Part shown: positions 25,959 to 38,800 of the stretch, in pieces
Numbering within the stretch: the stretch's first letter is position 1
Layout: each line of letters starts with the position of its first letter
Notes under the pieces: generated by a model
Database searches by the model: none
Told to the model about the DNA's origin: nothing
What the model saw: the letters and a program-made list of their open reading frames with translations, nothing else
Position numbers and translations under genes: made by a program
DNA from: Camarhynchus parvulus
Taxonomy: Eukaryota; Chordata; Aves; Passeriformes; Thraupidae
Direction: 5' to 3'
Assembly: GCF_901933205.1 (NCBI RefSeq)
Contig: NC_044582.1
Span: forward strand, 20,001,820-20,065,819
DNA length: 64,000 nt

Positions 25959-28900
25959 AATGGGGTTATAGACATGAAAAGGAAAGTGTAGGTGTATCTA
26001 ATCAGGAGACAGCTGGAAACTGACCCTGCCATGTGAAATAAGCAGGCTGGGGAAAGAGGAAGCTCCTGAAAAAGGAAGCGTGAGGCCTAAGAAGACATCT
26101 CACATGCCAGAAACTGAGGATCAGGAGTGAAAGACACACATTGGCTACACCTATTTTTAAAAATGCAACATAAATGACAAAATGGTGCCCAGCACATGAA
26201 GAAAGATGACTTCCATCTGGTTTATATAGCTGGAACAAAGACACCAGGAAAAAAAGGGGTGGAAAAACGGTAATGTGATAGGAGCTTTCAGAAGTTTAAA
26301 AAGTCCAAGACAAAAGAAAGGCAAGACAAACTAATATCAATACCATATCTTGTATACATCTTTTCCTTGCACACGGTACTCTGTATGTGACTCAGGAAGA
26401 AGGGGACTCTGAGGAGCTGGCCGGAAAACTCAGCTCCTAGAGCTTCCCTGCCCTGAGCCCTGCCCTTCCACAGCTGCCCCATGATGGGCGCCTGAGGTTC
26501 TTAGTATACCATGGAATTTAATTACAAAATTTCCTTTTGCACTTTTGCAATTTACCTCGTGGATATGGCCAAGCTGCTAAGTGTTTTTTCCTTTTCCAAA
26601 GGAAAAGTATCGTGTGTTCAGACATAGCACTACTGCTAAAAAGCATATGTAACAGCATTGAGCAGGACCAACCCAACAAGAAAATAAATCACAAGCTTTA
26701 GCCAAGCTCAACACAGCATTTATGTAGGCAATGTCAAGCATAAACTCTAATCACTGTGGAGCCTTGCACAGAAGGATGACGCTCAGGGCTTGACTCCACA
26801 AAACATGGTAGATATGGAAATAGCCCAGATGTGTTTAACAGGTCTTTAAGCTTCAGTAGTAAGCAAGACTGAAGCACGTGGGCTCCTGATCATCCATGCC
26901 TGACAAAACAGTTCTGCAACAGGTAACGCTCCTGCCGGTCCAATAAGAAGCACTGACAATTTCACAGCCACCCACAAAAGAATATAGAATAATGCTCTGA
27001 TAAAATAAGCCTCTGATAAAATATAAATGAAGGCTAATTTCTCAGCAATCCAAGTCTGATGACTTCCTTCATCTACTCATAGCAAAACCTTCTGCAGTCA
27101 CAGTCAAATCTTAAAAGCAGTAAGGGTGCATGGCACACAAGGGTGTGCAGTGCCTGCAGCTCCCTGAGACCTTCACGTCTCACTTCTACAGCCTAGTGAG
27201 CAGGTACAGAGCATGTGAAGCAAACAAAATGTTCACTACTCTTCCTAACTGTCTGAATAGATCTGAATACTGGGAGAAAAATAATGAAAGAAAGGAAAGG
27301 AGAGCAGGAATTCCTGCCACAAGAGCAGTGCCAGCACAGTGACACAGGTGACATCAAGGCATGGGCACAGCCCTGTGCAGTTCAACATCTGTTACCTGAC
27401 AGGGCAGAGGAGCCCCAGAACCACTGGCACACATCCAACACCAACGGGAACAAGCTGTGTCACTACAGGGGGAGGTACCAGCAAAGCAAACAATGACGGA
27501 AGACAGGAACCAGAAAACAGAGTTATATTGCTTGACTACAAATCCTACATTACATAGTTCTTGTCATAATTAAATCACAACTTTTCCACTCTGTGAGTTG
27601 TTTCTCTGTTCCTTGTAGCTTGTACAGCCCATATGTTCACAACAGATGGATCAATGCTGTAGCTCAATGACATTTTTCTAATTATAGATGGATTTAAGAA
27701 ATTCTTAAATAATTTTGAAGGAAATACTCTCTGCTGAGGGAAGGTGAGTCAGTGTAGCATCACTGTCAACAGCAAACACCAAAACCAAGGAAGTGAAATT
27801 GCTGTGGCTTTATTAAAAGGAAAAGGTCAAAAATTTATTTAAAAGATAACATCACAAAAAGCTGAAGGAGACAAATAGGCAAAGTGTTGAGAAAGTGAGC
27901 ACAAACCAACAAAAAAAGTTAAGTGAAAGTTAGATGCAGAGACAATCCATACAGGCTTGGTAGAACCTGGGGATCCAGAGGACTCTCAACCCTGATGAGT
28001 GAGCATTATCTGCCAGACACTTCAAAAAAATTATTTCTATTTCTTAAGCTTCATTATGTAATCTAGTCTCAGTGAGGCTACATAAAATAGGAGAACTTAG
28101 GGTTAAAGTAATACTGTGAGGAACAACTTCAATACCTCATAACTTAAAGAGAGTGTTTAAAGTTTGAATTTACATCAAACTTTAAGTTTGCTCTAATGAT
28201 TTCAGATTTTTCCTGGCTCTTTACTGATTCTCATTTGAAGTGTGTTGTAAATAATTTTCCAATACAAATTGTTGAATGAAGAGTTAGTTTTTGCAACTTA
28301 ACAACTCATTAATTTATAGTCATAAATTCTAGCAGCGCAGCAGCCTGAATGCTAAGCTGGCTTCTCCAATGAAAACAGCACTGACATCTGTTATAAGGGT
28401 GATTTACCAAATGACTGCATTATGCTTTACTGATCTGACAAACCAAGAAGCTCTGCTAATAATCATATCAGTGATTTAAAATTTACATGGAGCTAATTTA
28501 CAAACGCATTACATCTCTATACTGAAAATTCAGTAAAGGCTGCTATATATTATTTAAAGCTCATCTGCATTTAACCTGCAAGCTGTCTCCCATTAATTTG
28601 TAACTTCAACTGGCATCAACATACTTTAAACCTAGTATGTATAGACACATGCCATAGCCAAGACAGTACGCCTCAGACTGAAACAACAGCAAGATATTAT
28701 GTTAATATGGCAAAGACACACAGTGCTTTTCACAGAATATCAGACAACATTCTGTTGTTCTCCGTGAAAAAAACCCCAACATTTCTATTTTTCAATTTTT
28801 ACTTTTTGTTTCCTGTGCAAATTAAGTCAAGCATAGTTCATGTGATTTTTACAGCTCCCAACATTATACAGATTGCATAGCAATATTGCAGCAGTCTTGA

Positions 28901-31368
28901 CCTTTCTGGCTCTTGGAGGCATGAGAGGGTAGAGATCCCCACATTTGGAAGGCACTAAACTACTGAATAACTCTTCCAACCTTTGTGCCACACTGTGAGA
29001 TAGTTACCTGCTCTCAGGAGAGTAAATGAGGTACACCACCCTGACCTGCGAAAATTTTCCAGGAAAAGAAAGTCCAACTCTCCTGCCCATCTTTCTTCCC
29101 TCTCCTACAGACTATCTGCTGAAAGACAAAAGTTAGTAACAGAAAAACAGGCACATGCAACGTGATTTCAGTACAAGGGACTGACACTCGCATCTCCCTC
29201 TCATTTTATGTCTCATTCTCCATAGCAGTATTTCCTTGGCCGTGTCATTTTAGACCTACAGTATACATTGTTATTGTCTGTCATAAGATGGTGCAAATAT
29301 TATAAAGCAGCTAGAAATTCACCAAGCTCTACCAAGGGTAAACTGATCACAGAGGTCTCTGATGGTTTAGTCCCCAAAGGTGGCCTTTCCCCCCTCATTT
29401 TGTTTTCTTCTGTCAGACTCCAGTCCCCCTCTCTCATCTCTCCAACATGGAGGGGAGAAAGCCTGTGCAGCCCCTCTCCCTCAGGCCACCAAGGGCACAG
29501 CCAGCAGCACCAAGGATGGCTCCCAGGGGGCGACTGCCTGACGAGGCCAGGGACCCTGTCCCCAGCCACTCTTCCGTACCACGTGCTGCTCCAGAGGAAT
29601 GGCAGCTGCAGGGTGGAAGTGGCTGCTTCACCTAATCACAGGCCCTTATATGCCAAAAAGTGACTCCTAAACTTGTTCTCACACCTGCAAGATGCTGTAG
29701 CAGAATGCTATCAGATTAACAGTCTTCATTTTTCCTGTCACTCCTGCCACGTGACCCCAGTAGTTTCCAAACTTTGCACACTCAATCAGTACAAAATGTT
29801 TGAGCATGGACTCCCAATACATGTATGCTTATTTATAAACTACGTACATGTACTACTCAACTATTACAATATGCTTATTTTAAAACATACACAGAAACAC
29901 AAACTATAAAGGAAAATAAATATAAAAACAAACCAAAAAATATTTCCTTCCTACACTCCAGTGGACTGTCCTATCCACATTCCGCTTTGGAAACCACCAA
30001 TCCAGGCAAACATTTCATCAGACAAAGCTGCACAGTTGGGAGAAAAGGCCTTTCCCCATATTCCCACATTACTTACCTAATATGCTTTGGCCTGTTCAAT
30101 CTCCCTGCTCATACATGAAGTAAAGGGACGACAGCTTGAAATCAACAAACCAGACCTTGCTTTATAAACTTCTGTTGCTGGATTTGGGTACAAACTCAAA
30201 AAACGAACAATTTTCCCTAAAATTGTCCTAAAACAAAGATCCTGAGTTCACTCACAATGAAGAGAGAGGCAATATACAAGTAAACCTGAAGCTATTATGA
30301 GGTCTGCTTCTCATAACTCTCAATGGCTTGACTAACTGCAAAGTTAACCAGCCCAGGAGAGTGCATGCTTTTCATAACTACTTCGTTACTATCTCTGTTG
30401 TTGTAACAGTCAGCAAGAGGCAAAAGCTTCAGATACAGCTCCAGGCAGACTCCTTGCAAGAGGAAACAAAGCATATCCAGCCTCCATAGACCCCTTTGTT
30501 ATTAAGGGCTGTTTTTCAGAGGACTCTCTGAACCAGTTTCCTGAACAAACTAAAATGAGTTAATCAGAAAACTAGTCTTCCAAAAAGCAAACAAAAAAAA
30601 ACCCCAAAAACATCAAACTTCAAGAATGCTTCAACTAAATTGATCTGGGAAAGGGGAGAAATGGTAAGACAAATGCTGCTTGCTTCTTGATATCATCAAT
30701 AGGCTGACAGGCAAACTTTGCAAGAACGTGTCACAGAACGGAGACTGTCATTTCAGTGACTGCTTTTCCCACACAGGCAGGACAAACTGAAGGAGACAGC
30801 AGTGATCCCTCAGCAGCAGAGCAGCCAGGATGATCTAAACCACATACAAACAACCCAGCACTGAGGGGCTGGACTGTAGTGCAGGCCGCAGCCCATGTTC
30901 CCAGAGCCTCTCACAGCCTAAAAGACCAAAACACCATCCACTCACACTAGAATTCTTTGCTTTTATAAAATAAAAAAGAAAATAAGAGAGGAATTTAAAA
31001 AGTCATCTAGGTAAATGGAAGGTTTTCTTGCAGGAACTAGCTAACAGTTGCTAAGAAGGACCACTCTGGCGACTGCTCAGGCTATCACTCCTTGTTTGAC
31101 TGAGGTGTGCCATCCAAACAACCTAACATGTTTCAAATGTAGCTCTCATTTCACTGATCAAATACATATAAAATCAGCCACCTGCCATGTGAGAAAATGA
31201 CTAATGCTTGCATTTTTTAAGCTCTTTGCTTCACCACTGAAGAAGCTTTTGAACACAGTACCACTTGAATTTGCTGAAAGAAACCTGCTTTTCAAAACAA
31301 GATTTCAAAGGGCTTAAGAAAACATACAGGGAGATGATAAAGATCAAAGGTAAATCTGAGTAACTTAC

Positions 31369-31914
31369 TGCTGCTGCTGTGGCCTCTTCTCCACCTACAT
31401 AGATAGAAGAAGCAATCTCCATCACAGACAAGTTTGTGGGAGCATCTGTAGTGGATGATGATCTGGGCCGACCCGACTGAATATCCTGAGCAGACCTTCT
31501 GTTGATCTGCGGGCTTCCTTTCGGGGCATCTCCCTTGCCCCACCTGCTGTGCAGGCTGGTCCCTCTCTTCATTTTGGGTGGCACTCTGATCTGCTGAAGC
31601 ACCCGGTTCAGAGCTGTGGGGTGGGTGGAGACACCATCAATTTCAGCACAGACGCTTTGGCTTTCCAAATCCAGGTCAGGCTCCAGCTCAGCCTGAGCTT
31701 GCTGGACATCATGCGGAGAAACAGACGACCTCCTGCGCTGATGCTGGAACAGGTGCTTCAAGCCTTGACCAATGACATTAATGTTCTCCAAAGCATTATG
31801 TGTTATTTTGGATAATTTTTGCTCTGATTCATGTTGTTTTTTGGTTTCTTGATCTTGGGATTTGCCTCCAGGATCAGGGTCATCAGACAACTGTTCAGTG
31901 CCAGACGGCTCCAT
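31369..31914 (-). CDS. TMCC1: TMCC1 exon encoding the long-isoform N-terminus (182 codons)
   Basis: The minus-strand frame starts at ATG (31914), MEPSGTEQL, with an in-frame TAA seven codons upstream (31933-31935), and runs 182 codons to the splice donor GCA|GTAAGT (last exon base 31369, phase 0). Features in order: an acidic/polar start (1-30); ALENINVIGQGLKHLFQHQ (41-59) followed by RRRSS (60-64); an acidic stretch (74-92); PTALNRVLQQIR (99-110); KMKRGTSLHS (114-123); and GRPRSSSTTDA (148-158). These blocks, in this order, are the conserved cytosolic N-terminal region shared by TMCC1 and TMCC2, and the sequence is closest to TMCC1. The coiled coils and membrane segments are in later exons outside the window. 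The basic/Ser blocks look like phosphorylation sites (inference). The 5' exon boundary is unclear: the best acceptor candidate is gaatag about 20 bases upstream of the in-frame stop, with only a modest pyrimidine tract. Confidence 0.95.
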
Positions 31915-34900
31915 TGATGACACCCAACAAGTTTATTTGACTATTCATACATAAATACGTCCCCTTTCTTTAAAAGGCTTGTGTTTATTTTGAAAATGCC
32001 AAGATTGCCAGCCAATTAGGTGTGTAATTGCTTCAAGAGTGACTACACATGCAGCTGTGCCACGGTGATCTCATGCTTATCTAATGTTAAACAAAAGAGT
32101 AGTCATTATTATACATCCATGCAGCAAGTGTGGGTTAAAAATCCAATGTGCAAAACATGCCATTAACAAAATAAAATGTATCAGTCCTTGGAGCACCCCT
32201 CCACATGGCATTAGTTGCATCTAGGCTGTACGCAGAAGCCAAAGCTTGTGTGAGACAAGTCATTCATTGCCTGGGGGGAGAAGTCCAGCACAAAGGGTGT
32301 AGGAAAGCAAGAAAGGTAAAAAAGCTGTTCAAAAAGGGGAGAAGCAAGAAGAAACCAGTGGGGTTTTGTTTATTAAGAACAAGCCCATAATAACATCTAA
32401 CATGAGGTTAAACTTCTGAAAAGCATGTTAGTCACTTAGGCAGAATTAATTTTGCTCTTTGAGAAAGATCTGATACTAAGGCCCTAACTTAACAGTATTT
32501 AACACATGCAAAAAAACAGAACATTTCCAAATAAGTTATTCATTTCCACATAGTGAGAAATGGCTTATTACAGCCAGCATCCACTGATGGCACTGGAAAC
32601 CTGATGTGAAAATCTATCTTCAAGCAAGAATAGGCAAGTGAAATGCTTTCAGTTGGCATACTCTTGCTCCACAGCTCTCAGAGGAAACAAGAATGCATTT
32701 TGAAAAGTAGATTAAGCAACCAAATCTGCAAGGGATCAGCACCAGGTATGTGCAGCTCAGCCTCTGGCACAGGAACTGCACATCTGTTCTTAGAGATCTC
32801 AACCCAAGTCATTCCCTGGGCTCAGGCAGGACTGGATTATACAACAGCGCAGCTCAGCACTTGCTCATAGCAACAACTATGGGAGAAGGTCAGCAAAGAT
32901 ATGGGGATGAAAGGGAGGAAGAAAGGAAGGATACAGTAACTGAAAGGGTTTTACATCAGCACCATGAGATCACATGCTCAGAAGCTGACCATTGTTTTCT
33001 GCAAGAGAAAACTCTGATTAGGCTTCTATAAATACAGAAATCGGCTCACAAAGGTCTACCTCAATCTTGGCAGAAAGCAGTCTACGCTTTAGAAAAGAAT
33101 TATTTGAAACTCAGCATATTTGGGATTTGAGAGTGTTCATTTCTATGCTAGAACAGCTGCAGAAACAGAATGCATTGAGTTTACAACTGGAGTGCTCTAG
33201 ATTTTGTGCATCTGAAACCTAACACAATGGGTTAAACAGATATTCCAAAATGCTTTCCAAATTGCCGTCCAAAAATATCAGAAGAGCTGCCTCTCTCTTT
33301 CTTTTTTTCAAGTGTCACTGCTATTAGTTGGAGGCAAGAAGAAACTCAGTACTTACAGAAAGCAGAACACTGGAATCATGCAGGATTTTACCTCTGTGCT
33401 TTGAAGATGCTATAAGCATTGAGTGTAAATTTACCAGCCAGTTTAATCAGTAACACATTAAATGCAAAGGAATAAACTACATCCAAGAAGAATATATTTA
33501 CCCACATTCATGCAGCAATTGTGTGGCAGAAGAAAAAAGATGTGCCAACAACATACCTACATACTTAACACTATCTTAAATGAATTAAAATGCCTTTCTT
33601 TCTAGTAGTGTGCTTTGGCTTTTGAGCTTCCTCTTTCTTAATCTTTTTTTTTCCCCTTCAGGCAACAGGTTTTGCAGAAAGTTAGACTACAGGTCTGCAC
33701 TCAATTTATGTTTTGGGACAAAAAATAGCAAAAACCAACAGACCAAATGGTTCAGTGAACAAAACTCACCATCTAAAAAAGCAAGAGTCCCAAAACTATT
33801 TGGCATATAAAATACAAACCTGACAGCTGACCCATAACTGCCTTTTTCATTTTAGCTCGTTCACTCAGAATTTATTTTCAGTCAGGACTCACTGAAGAAC
33901 TGCAGTTCTTATCTAAGATGATGGGTAAACTCTCCAGCCAGGATCTCTCTGATCTCCTGCATACTCTCTATTCACATTATCACTGGCAATGCTGCTGGTC
34001 TTAAAGAACATTACCTGAGTCTAACTGGAATTCCACATATTATCTGCTAGAAAAAATTACCCTGCTTAAAGTAACCCTATGGCAATTTACAAACCAACCT
34101 GAAACAAACCAGCCCACAGTGAGCTCACAAACAAGATATGACCACCCTGTGTATTCTGCAACATACTTCTGAAATTATATAGCCTCTCAGAGGTTCCTAA
34201 TGGGAGCTTTGTAGTCATCTCCTACTTCTATTTCCACAGGATAAGTCTGTTGTGAGCCTGAAATGAGCTTTGCAAATTACACATCTGGCATGAAGGTCCT
34301 TACAAGCATTTATTTGTTCTAGTATCTATTTCTGGGGAAAAAAATTCTCTAAGTGTGAAGAATTGTGAATCTTCAAAATTAATTAGCACACTTATTTGCA
34401 TTAGGATTCAACTTTTGTGGTCACTTTTGTTTTCTCTACTTACAACCACTTTTATATTCTGTTAGCGGGAGGAAACAATACTTTATACCATAGAGTTCAA
34501 GAACAAGAATACATTACATCAGGAACAAAATTCACAATTACATATACAGCCAACTGAGCACATGTTACAACATTATTATACCCCAGAACATTCTAATACA
34601 GCCCTTCATTTGTGCAATTATTTTCCAGGAGCCCTGGGAAACAAAACAGTTCAAAAGAAAAAACTGGCAAAATCAGCATTAGATAGTAGTGAAAGGATAA
34701 ACTTGTACTTGCCTCCATCATTTGCCCTTTAGCATGGCTGACCCACAGCAGTCCCTCCACTGAACAGAACTGCAAAAGAAATTGAGTATGAGATACAATA
34801 CTGAAAACTGGAGGAAAGATATACATAAACAGCAAAGAAAGAACATGATTCCAACTTTTAAATTTTTTTTTTAGTAATTTTTTTCCATTGAAATGCAAGT

Positions 34901-35840
34901 GCCCCTGGAAGCTGTCCTGTTTTAAACTTTCAAATAACTGAAGGGATAAAAATATGACTGAAGTTAAAACTGAATCTTACAGAGTTAATCAAGAAGTTCT
35001 TGTGAAGGAGCATTTTATGTTGGGGTTTATGGCCACCACCACAGGCCGAAAGCAGAGGAAGATGCTAGGGCTCCAACGTGCACCATGTAGATTTTATTTT
35101 CTTCTCCTATTTAGTCATTCTCCATGCTCCAGCCCAGGTCAAACAGCTGGCTCTGGTGTTCACCTCACAGGAGGTAAAAGCTGCGGCATTCGGACACACT
35201 TGCACCTGCCACAGCTCATTGCACAGGCAGCTGCTGTCCCCTGGCAGCTCCTGCCCGTCCATTTCTGCAAAAGACCCAAAGGCCAGGTGCTTGCTAGGAG
35301 ACGACAAGAGGACAGCTGAGACCAGACACAGTAACCACACTTCTCTAGGCAGCCTCAAGGACTAGTCTGAAACACAGCCAGATCACCCAGATTTTCCAAA
35401 GATGATCATTAACTCAACCAGCTCTTGAAAACAGGGAGCACACTATTCTTCAGATGAACACCCCAAGAACTCTGCACAAAAGGGGTATTTTGACTGTTTT
35501 ATTCCACATCAGATTCCCACCTAAGACAGAAAGAAAGGAAGAAAGGGTTACTCTGATCCACTGAAGTGGGATGCTAGAGTATGAAGAAAGTGATGACAGC
35601 AAATATTAGGAACTTGGAAAAATGAATTAACACATTTTTGAAAAATATCTTCCTATAGAAGAAAATCCATTTCTATACTAGCATTAGTGGAGAACTAATA
35701 CAATGTGTGAAGTACTGGTCACATGAGGCGTCACTAACAGAACTTCAGTCACACTATTTGTCTACTTTTTTTAAAGTTTTAATGTTACTTTTTATTCATA
35801 GTAACTATAAGAGCTTTTGTCAGCAAGGTCTTCAGAGACA

Positions 35841-35876
35841 TGACCTACAGCACTACTGAATGACCTACAGCATTAC
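35841..35876. repeat. Tandem duplication, 20-base period
   Basis: tgacctacagcactac (35841-35856) recurs as tgacctacagcattac (35861-35876) with one mismatch. Confidence 0.85.
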
Positions 35877-38800
35877 AGGACCTGCAGATCAGCAGCTGCT
35901 TTTGGCTCAAATTGTTTCATGGCTGCCATAGTTCAGAGTCTGTGTCCCAGAGTGCCCACAGGTGGACACTAAGAGGCATTAGCACCAAAACTACCTGTAC
36001 TGTCCCTCGTGTGAAGCATAGCCCTAACTGACACACCACCAAAACTCCCACTTGCTGTCAGAAGCTCCATTTTCTTCTGAACTTTGAGAAACTATTGCGT
36101 GGGGCTAATCAAAATTCCTTCACTTCCATGTACTTACAAAGCGTAGCCATCATCTTGGCTTTGATGTTTTTTGACAATTCTTCCCACTCTTTCACTTTTC
36201 TTTTTTTCTTTATCAAATACTTTGTAACATGAACATTTCAAAAAAATTGACAAGTCTGAAAATACTTTTGCCCCTCTGATTCTAGACTTTATTCAAGTGA
36301 AAGTTTACTTTAAACTAATCAGTTTAATTAATTCCCTTCAAAATCAGAGTTTTTTGTAAACAAACTGAACTCTGAAGCTACCACTGAAAACCAGTTTAGA
36401 GATCACTTATCTGCAGCTGAAGCACTTGTTACAGAAACAAACAGTACAGGACTGCAGAAATGGGGAAGAAAAATTATTTTCAAGGAAAGGAAACAGGAAA
36501 AATTCCGCCTTCTCATAGAGTATTTCAAATACCTTTCTCTTATGACATATAAGAACACCATGAACCCTTAATAATAAAGATGCTGAAGTATAATTAGCTA
36601 TATAATCCTCACATTCTTTTTATTTCATAAACAGGTCAATTTAACAGCTCGCTATAGACTTGCCATCACAGTTAGCAGGGATCTTAGGAAGGAGATGCTT
36701 CCCACTCATCCTATTTGGTAAAAGAAAAGCACTTTTCAGTTGTTTCAGAATAGAAGCGATTTTTGCTAAGAAAAAGCCCAGCTTAGTTTGAGAAATCCCA
36801 GATTATTTTCAGAAATCCATCCCAAAATGGAGTCTGTAACCAGGCAAACAGTTTAGCAAGAAAGACTAAAGACGCAACAGTCACACAATGGAAAGCCACT
36901 GTTATAGGAATTGGGAACCCTAGCAAGCGATTTATATCCAAAGGAGGATTAAGATATTTTAAAAGCATCATTGCTCAGCAGAGCAAATAAGGAGAGAAAG
37001 CTCTGGGTGTGTTAACAGCTAATTCTATCAGAAAAAAGACCTCATGAGAAACCAGAATGGGTGTAAAATTCAAGGGGGCTGTCATCTGGAAAACATTTAA
37101 AGAGGAAGACATCAGTAACAGAGTAAGTAATTTGACTCAAGAAAACGGGATAGTAACATGACAACCCAATATCTAGAGAAATGTATATATGTAGCTATTA
37201 CAATGGAACAATTTTGAAAAAGTCTGAGTGGAGAATTTGGGCCAGAATGGAAGAAGAAGACATACAAGAATTAATTAAATACAAATACCTTAGGTAAATG
37301 GTAGAATACAGGCAGAAAGAAAACAGAAAACAATACTATACTATCTTTAATGGAAAAGATACCTACAGTTTTACATACATAATTCTTTATCATCCTCCTC
37401 CTCCAAAATTCACCCAAGAAAATATTTTTTTTAATTCTACTGAAGTCTGAAAGGAAAACCAGAAACACGAGATATAGATACACAAAGATCCTCCCCAGGC
37501 CAAGACCAGAAAGGGAGTATGGCTGATAGCACTGTTAAAGGAAAAGGCTGGCAGTGTCTTTAGGTATGAATTACATGATTTTTAAGATATTCAGGGACAA
37601 AAATGGCATTATATGTGATCCCATGCGAAACATGAAATGTTTCTCCTAAAATCCTCACAAGCCGAAAATAGCTCTACACAGTCCAGGCACTTGTTTCTTA
37701 GAGGTGAGTATGTTACAAGGAAAAAGGAGTGAGAGTAGATCCCCTGTTGTCCTCCTCCTCTCTGAAGCAGGGGTGGGGAGGGAGAAAGTCACTTTTTCCC
37801 ATGCATTTCCATACACATTAACAAATAGCAACTACAAAGGTTTCATCAGCAGATTTTATGCTTTGCCACACCAAAAAGACTTCACCATTTCTATTACTAT
37901 ATCCATTAATGGTTCACATGTGCCAGGGCAGCATGCTCAGACATACCAGAAGGAGATCTTTCAACATCAGCCTCTTCTCAGATCCACATCCTGTTGAAAC
38001 AGCTCCTATAACTTCATATTTAATACTGCTGACCAGCAGAACTAATGTATACAGTTTATGTTCCTGAAAGCTCACATATTAATTCTGTAGATAAGAGAAA
38101 ACTTCACTTATTGTCACTCACAGAGCATATACCAAACACTACCTTAGTGAGTGACAGATCCCTTTCTCCTTTCAATTTCTTTTTAATAAACATCTTCCTG
38201 AGTAGACCTACATCAGAATCAAGTACCTTCAATAACACTTGTGGGCAACCTCTACACTACTGATGCCCTCCCTATAGCAAGTATTGCTTGCTCATTGCTC
38301 TGAATGTAGAATAAAGACTGCTGGTTCTTCTGCAAAGTAGAAGTTCACATCTAAGAACCATAGACAACATCACCAAAGATGAGGCAATTTTCCATGTTTA
38401 TTTAAGTAATAATAACTCAAAGTGGCCTAAAGTTGAGTGACTGGTTTTCAGAAATGGTTCTGCTGCTTTGGAGTTCAACCAATTGCCACTGACATCTTTT
38501 CTACTCCTGACATCTTTTCCACCCCTCTCTGAACATTCAGTAACTCAGTGGTTACACTGTTTGAATGAAAGCTATGAAGTAAAGATCAAGACTTCTCCAA
38601 AATTACTAACCATGCAGAGGTACCAATACATAATCATTCTGTGTTTGTGATATGTCAAAATCTCATGTGAAAACCAAAGCAAAATGTTTCAGCTGTATTT
38701 CTATAGCTGGTGATCTGCCTATTTATCAGAAGTCTTTCCCAACTTCACTGCTGCATCTAGAGCTGGTGTGCCATGGAGTCTGACTGTGGGGCAATGCTGC

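Larger units (their letters stand above)
22621..31368 (-). other. TMCC1: TMCC1 intron between ERV remnant and long-isoform exon
   Basis: Intronic by position. Bases 22621-22990 may be the 3' flank of the retroviral insert (an AATAATAAAA word lies near 22938), but no LTR could be delimited. A CR1 fragment (24749-24822) and short GT repeats are listed separately. A GC-rich patch at 29440-29640 has open frames on both strands with no recognisable domain, and it includes a weak CTCF-like word (29524-29532) and a CACGTG E-box near 29580. No exon is supported. Confidence 0.7.

Noticed and set aside
29434..29663. Overlapping frames and CTCF-like word cagggggcg in a GC-rich patch
   Set aside because: No domain or splice support. 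The flanking bases of the motif match the CTCF core poorly.
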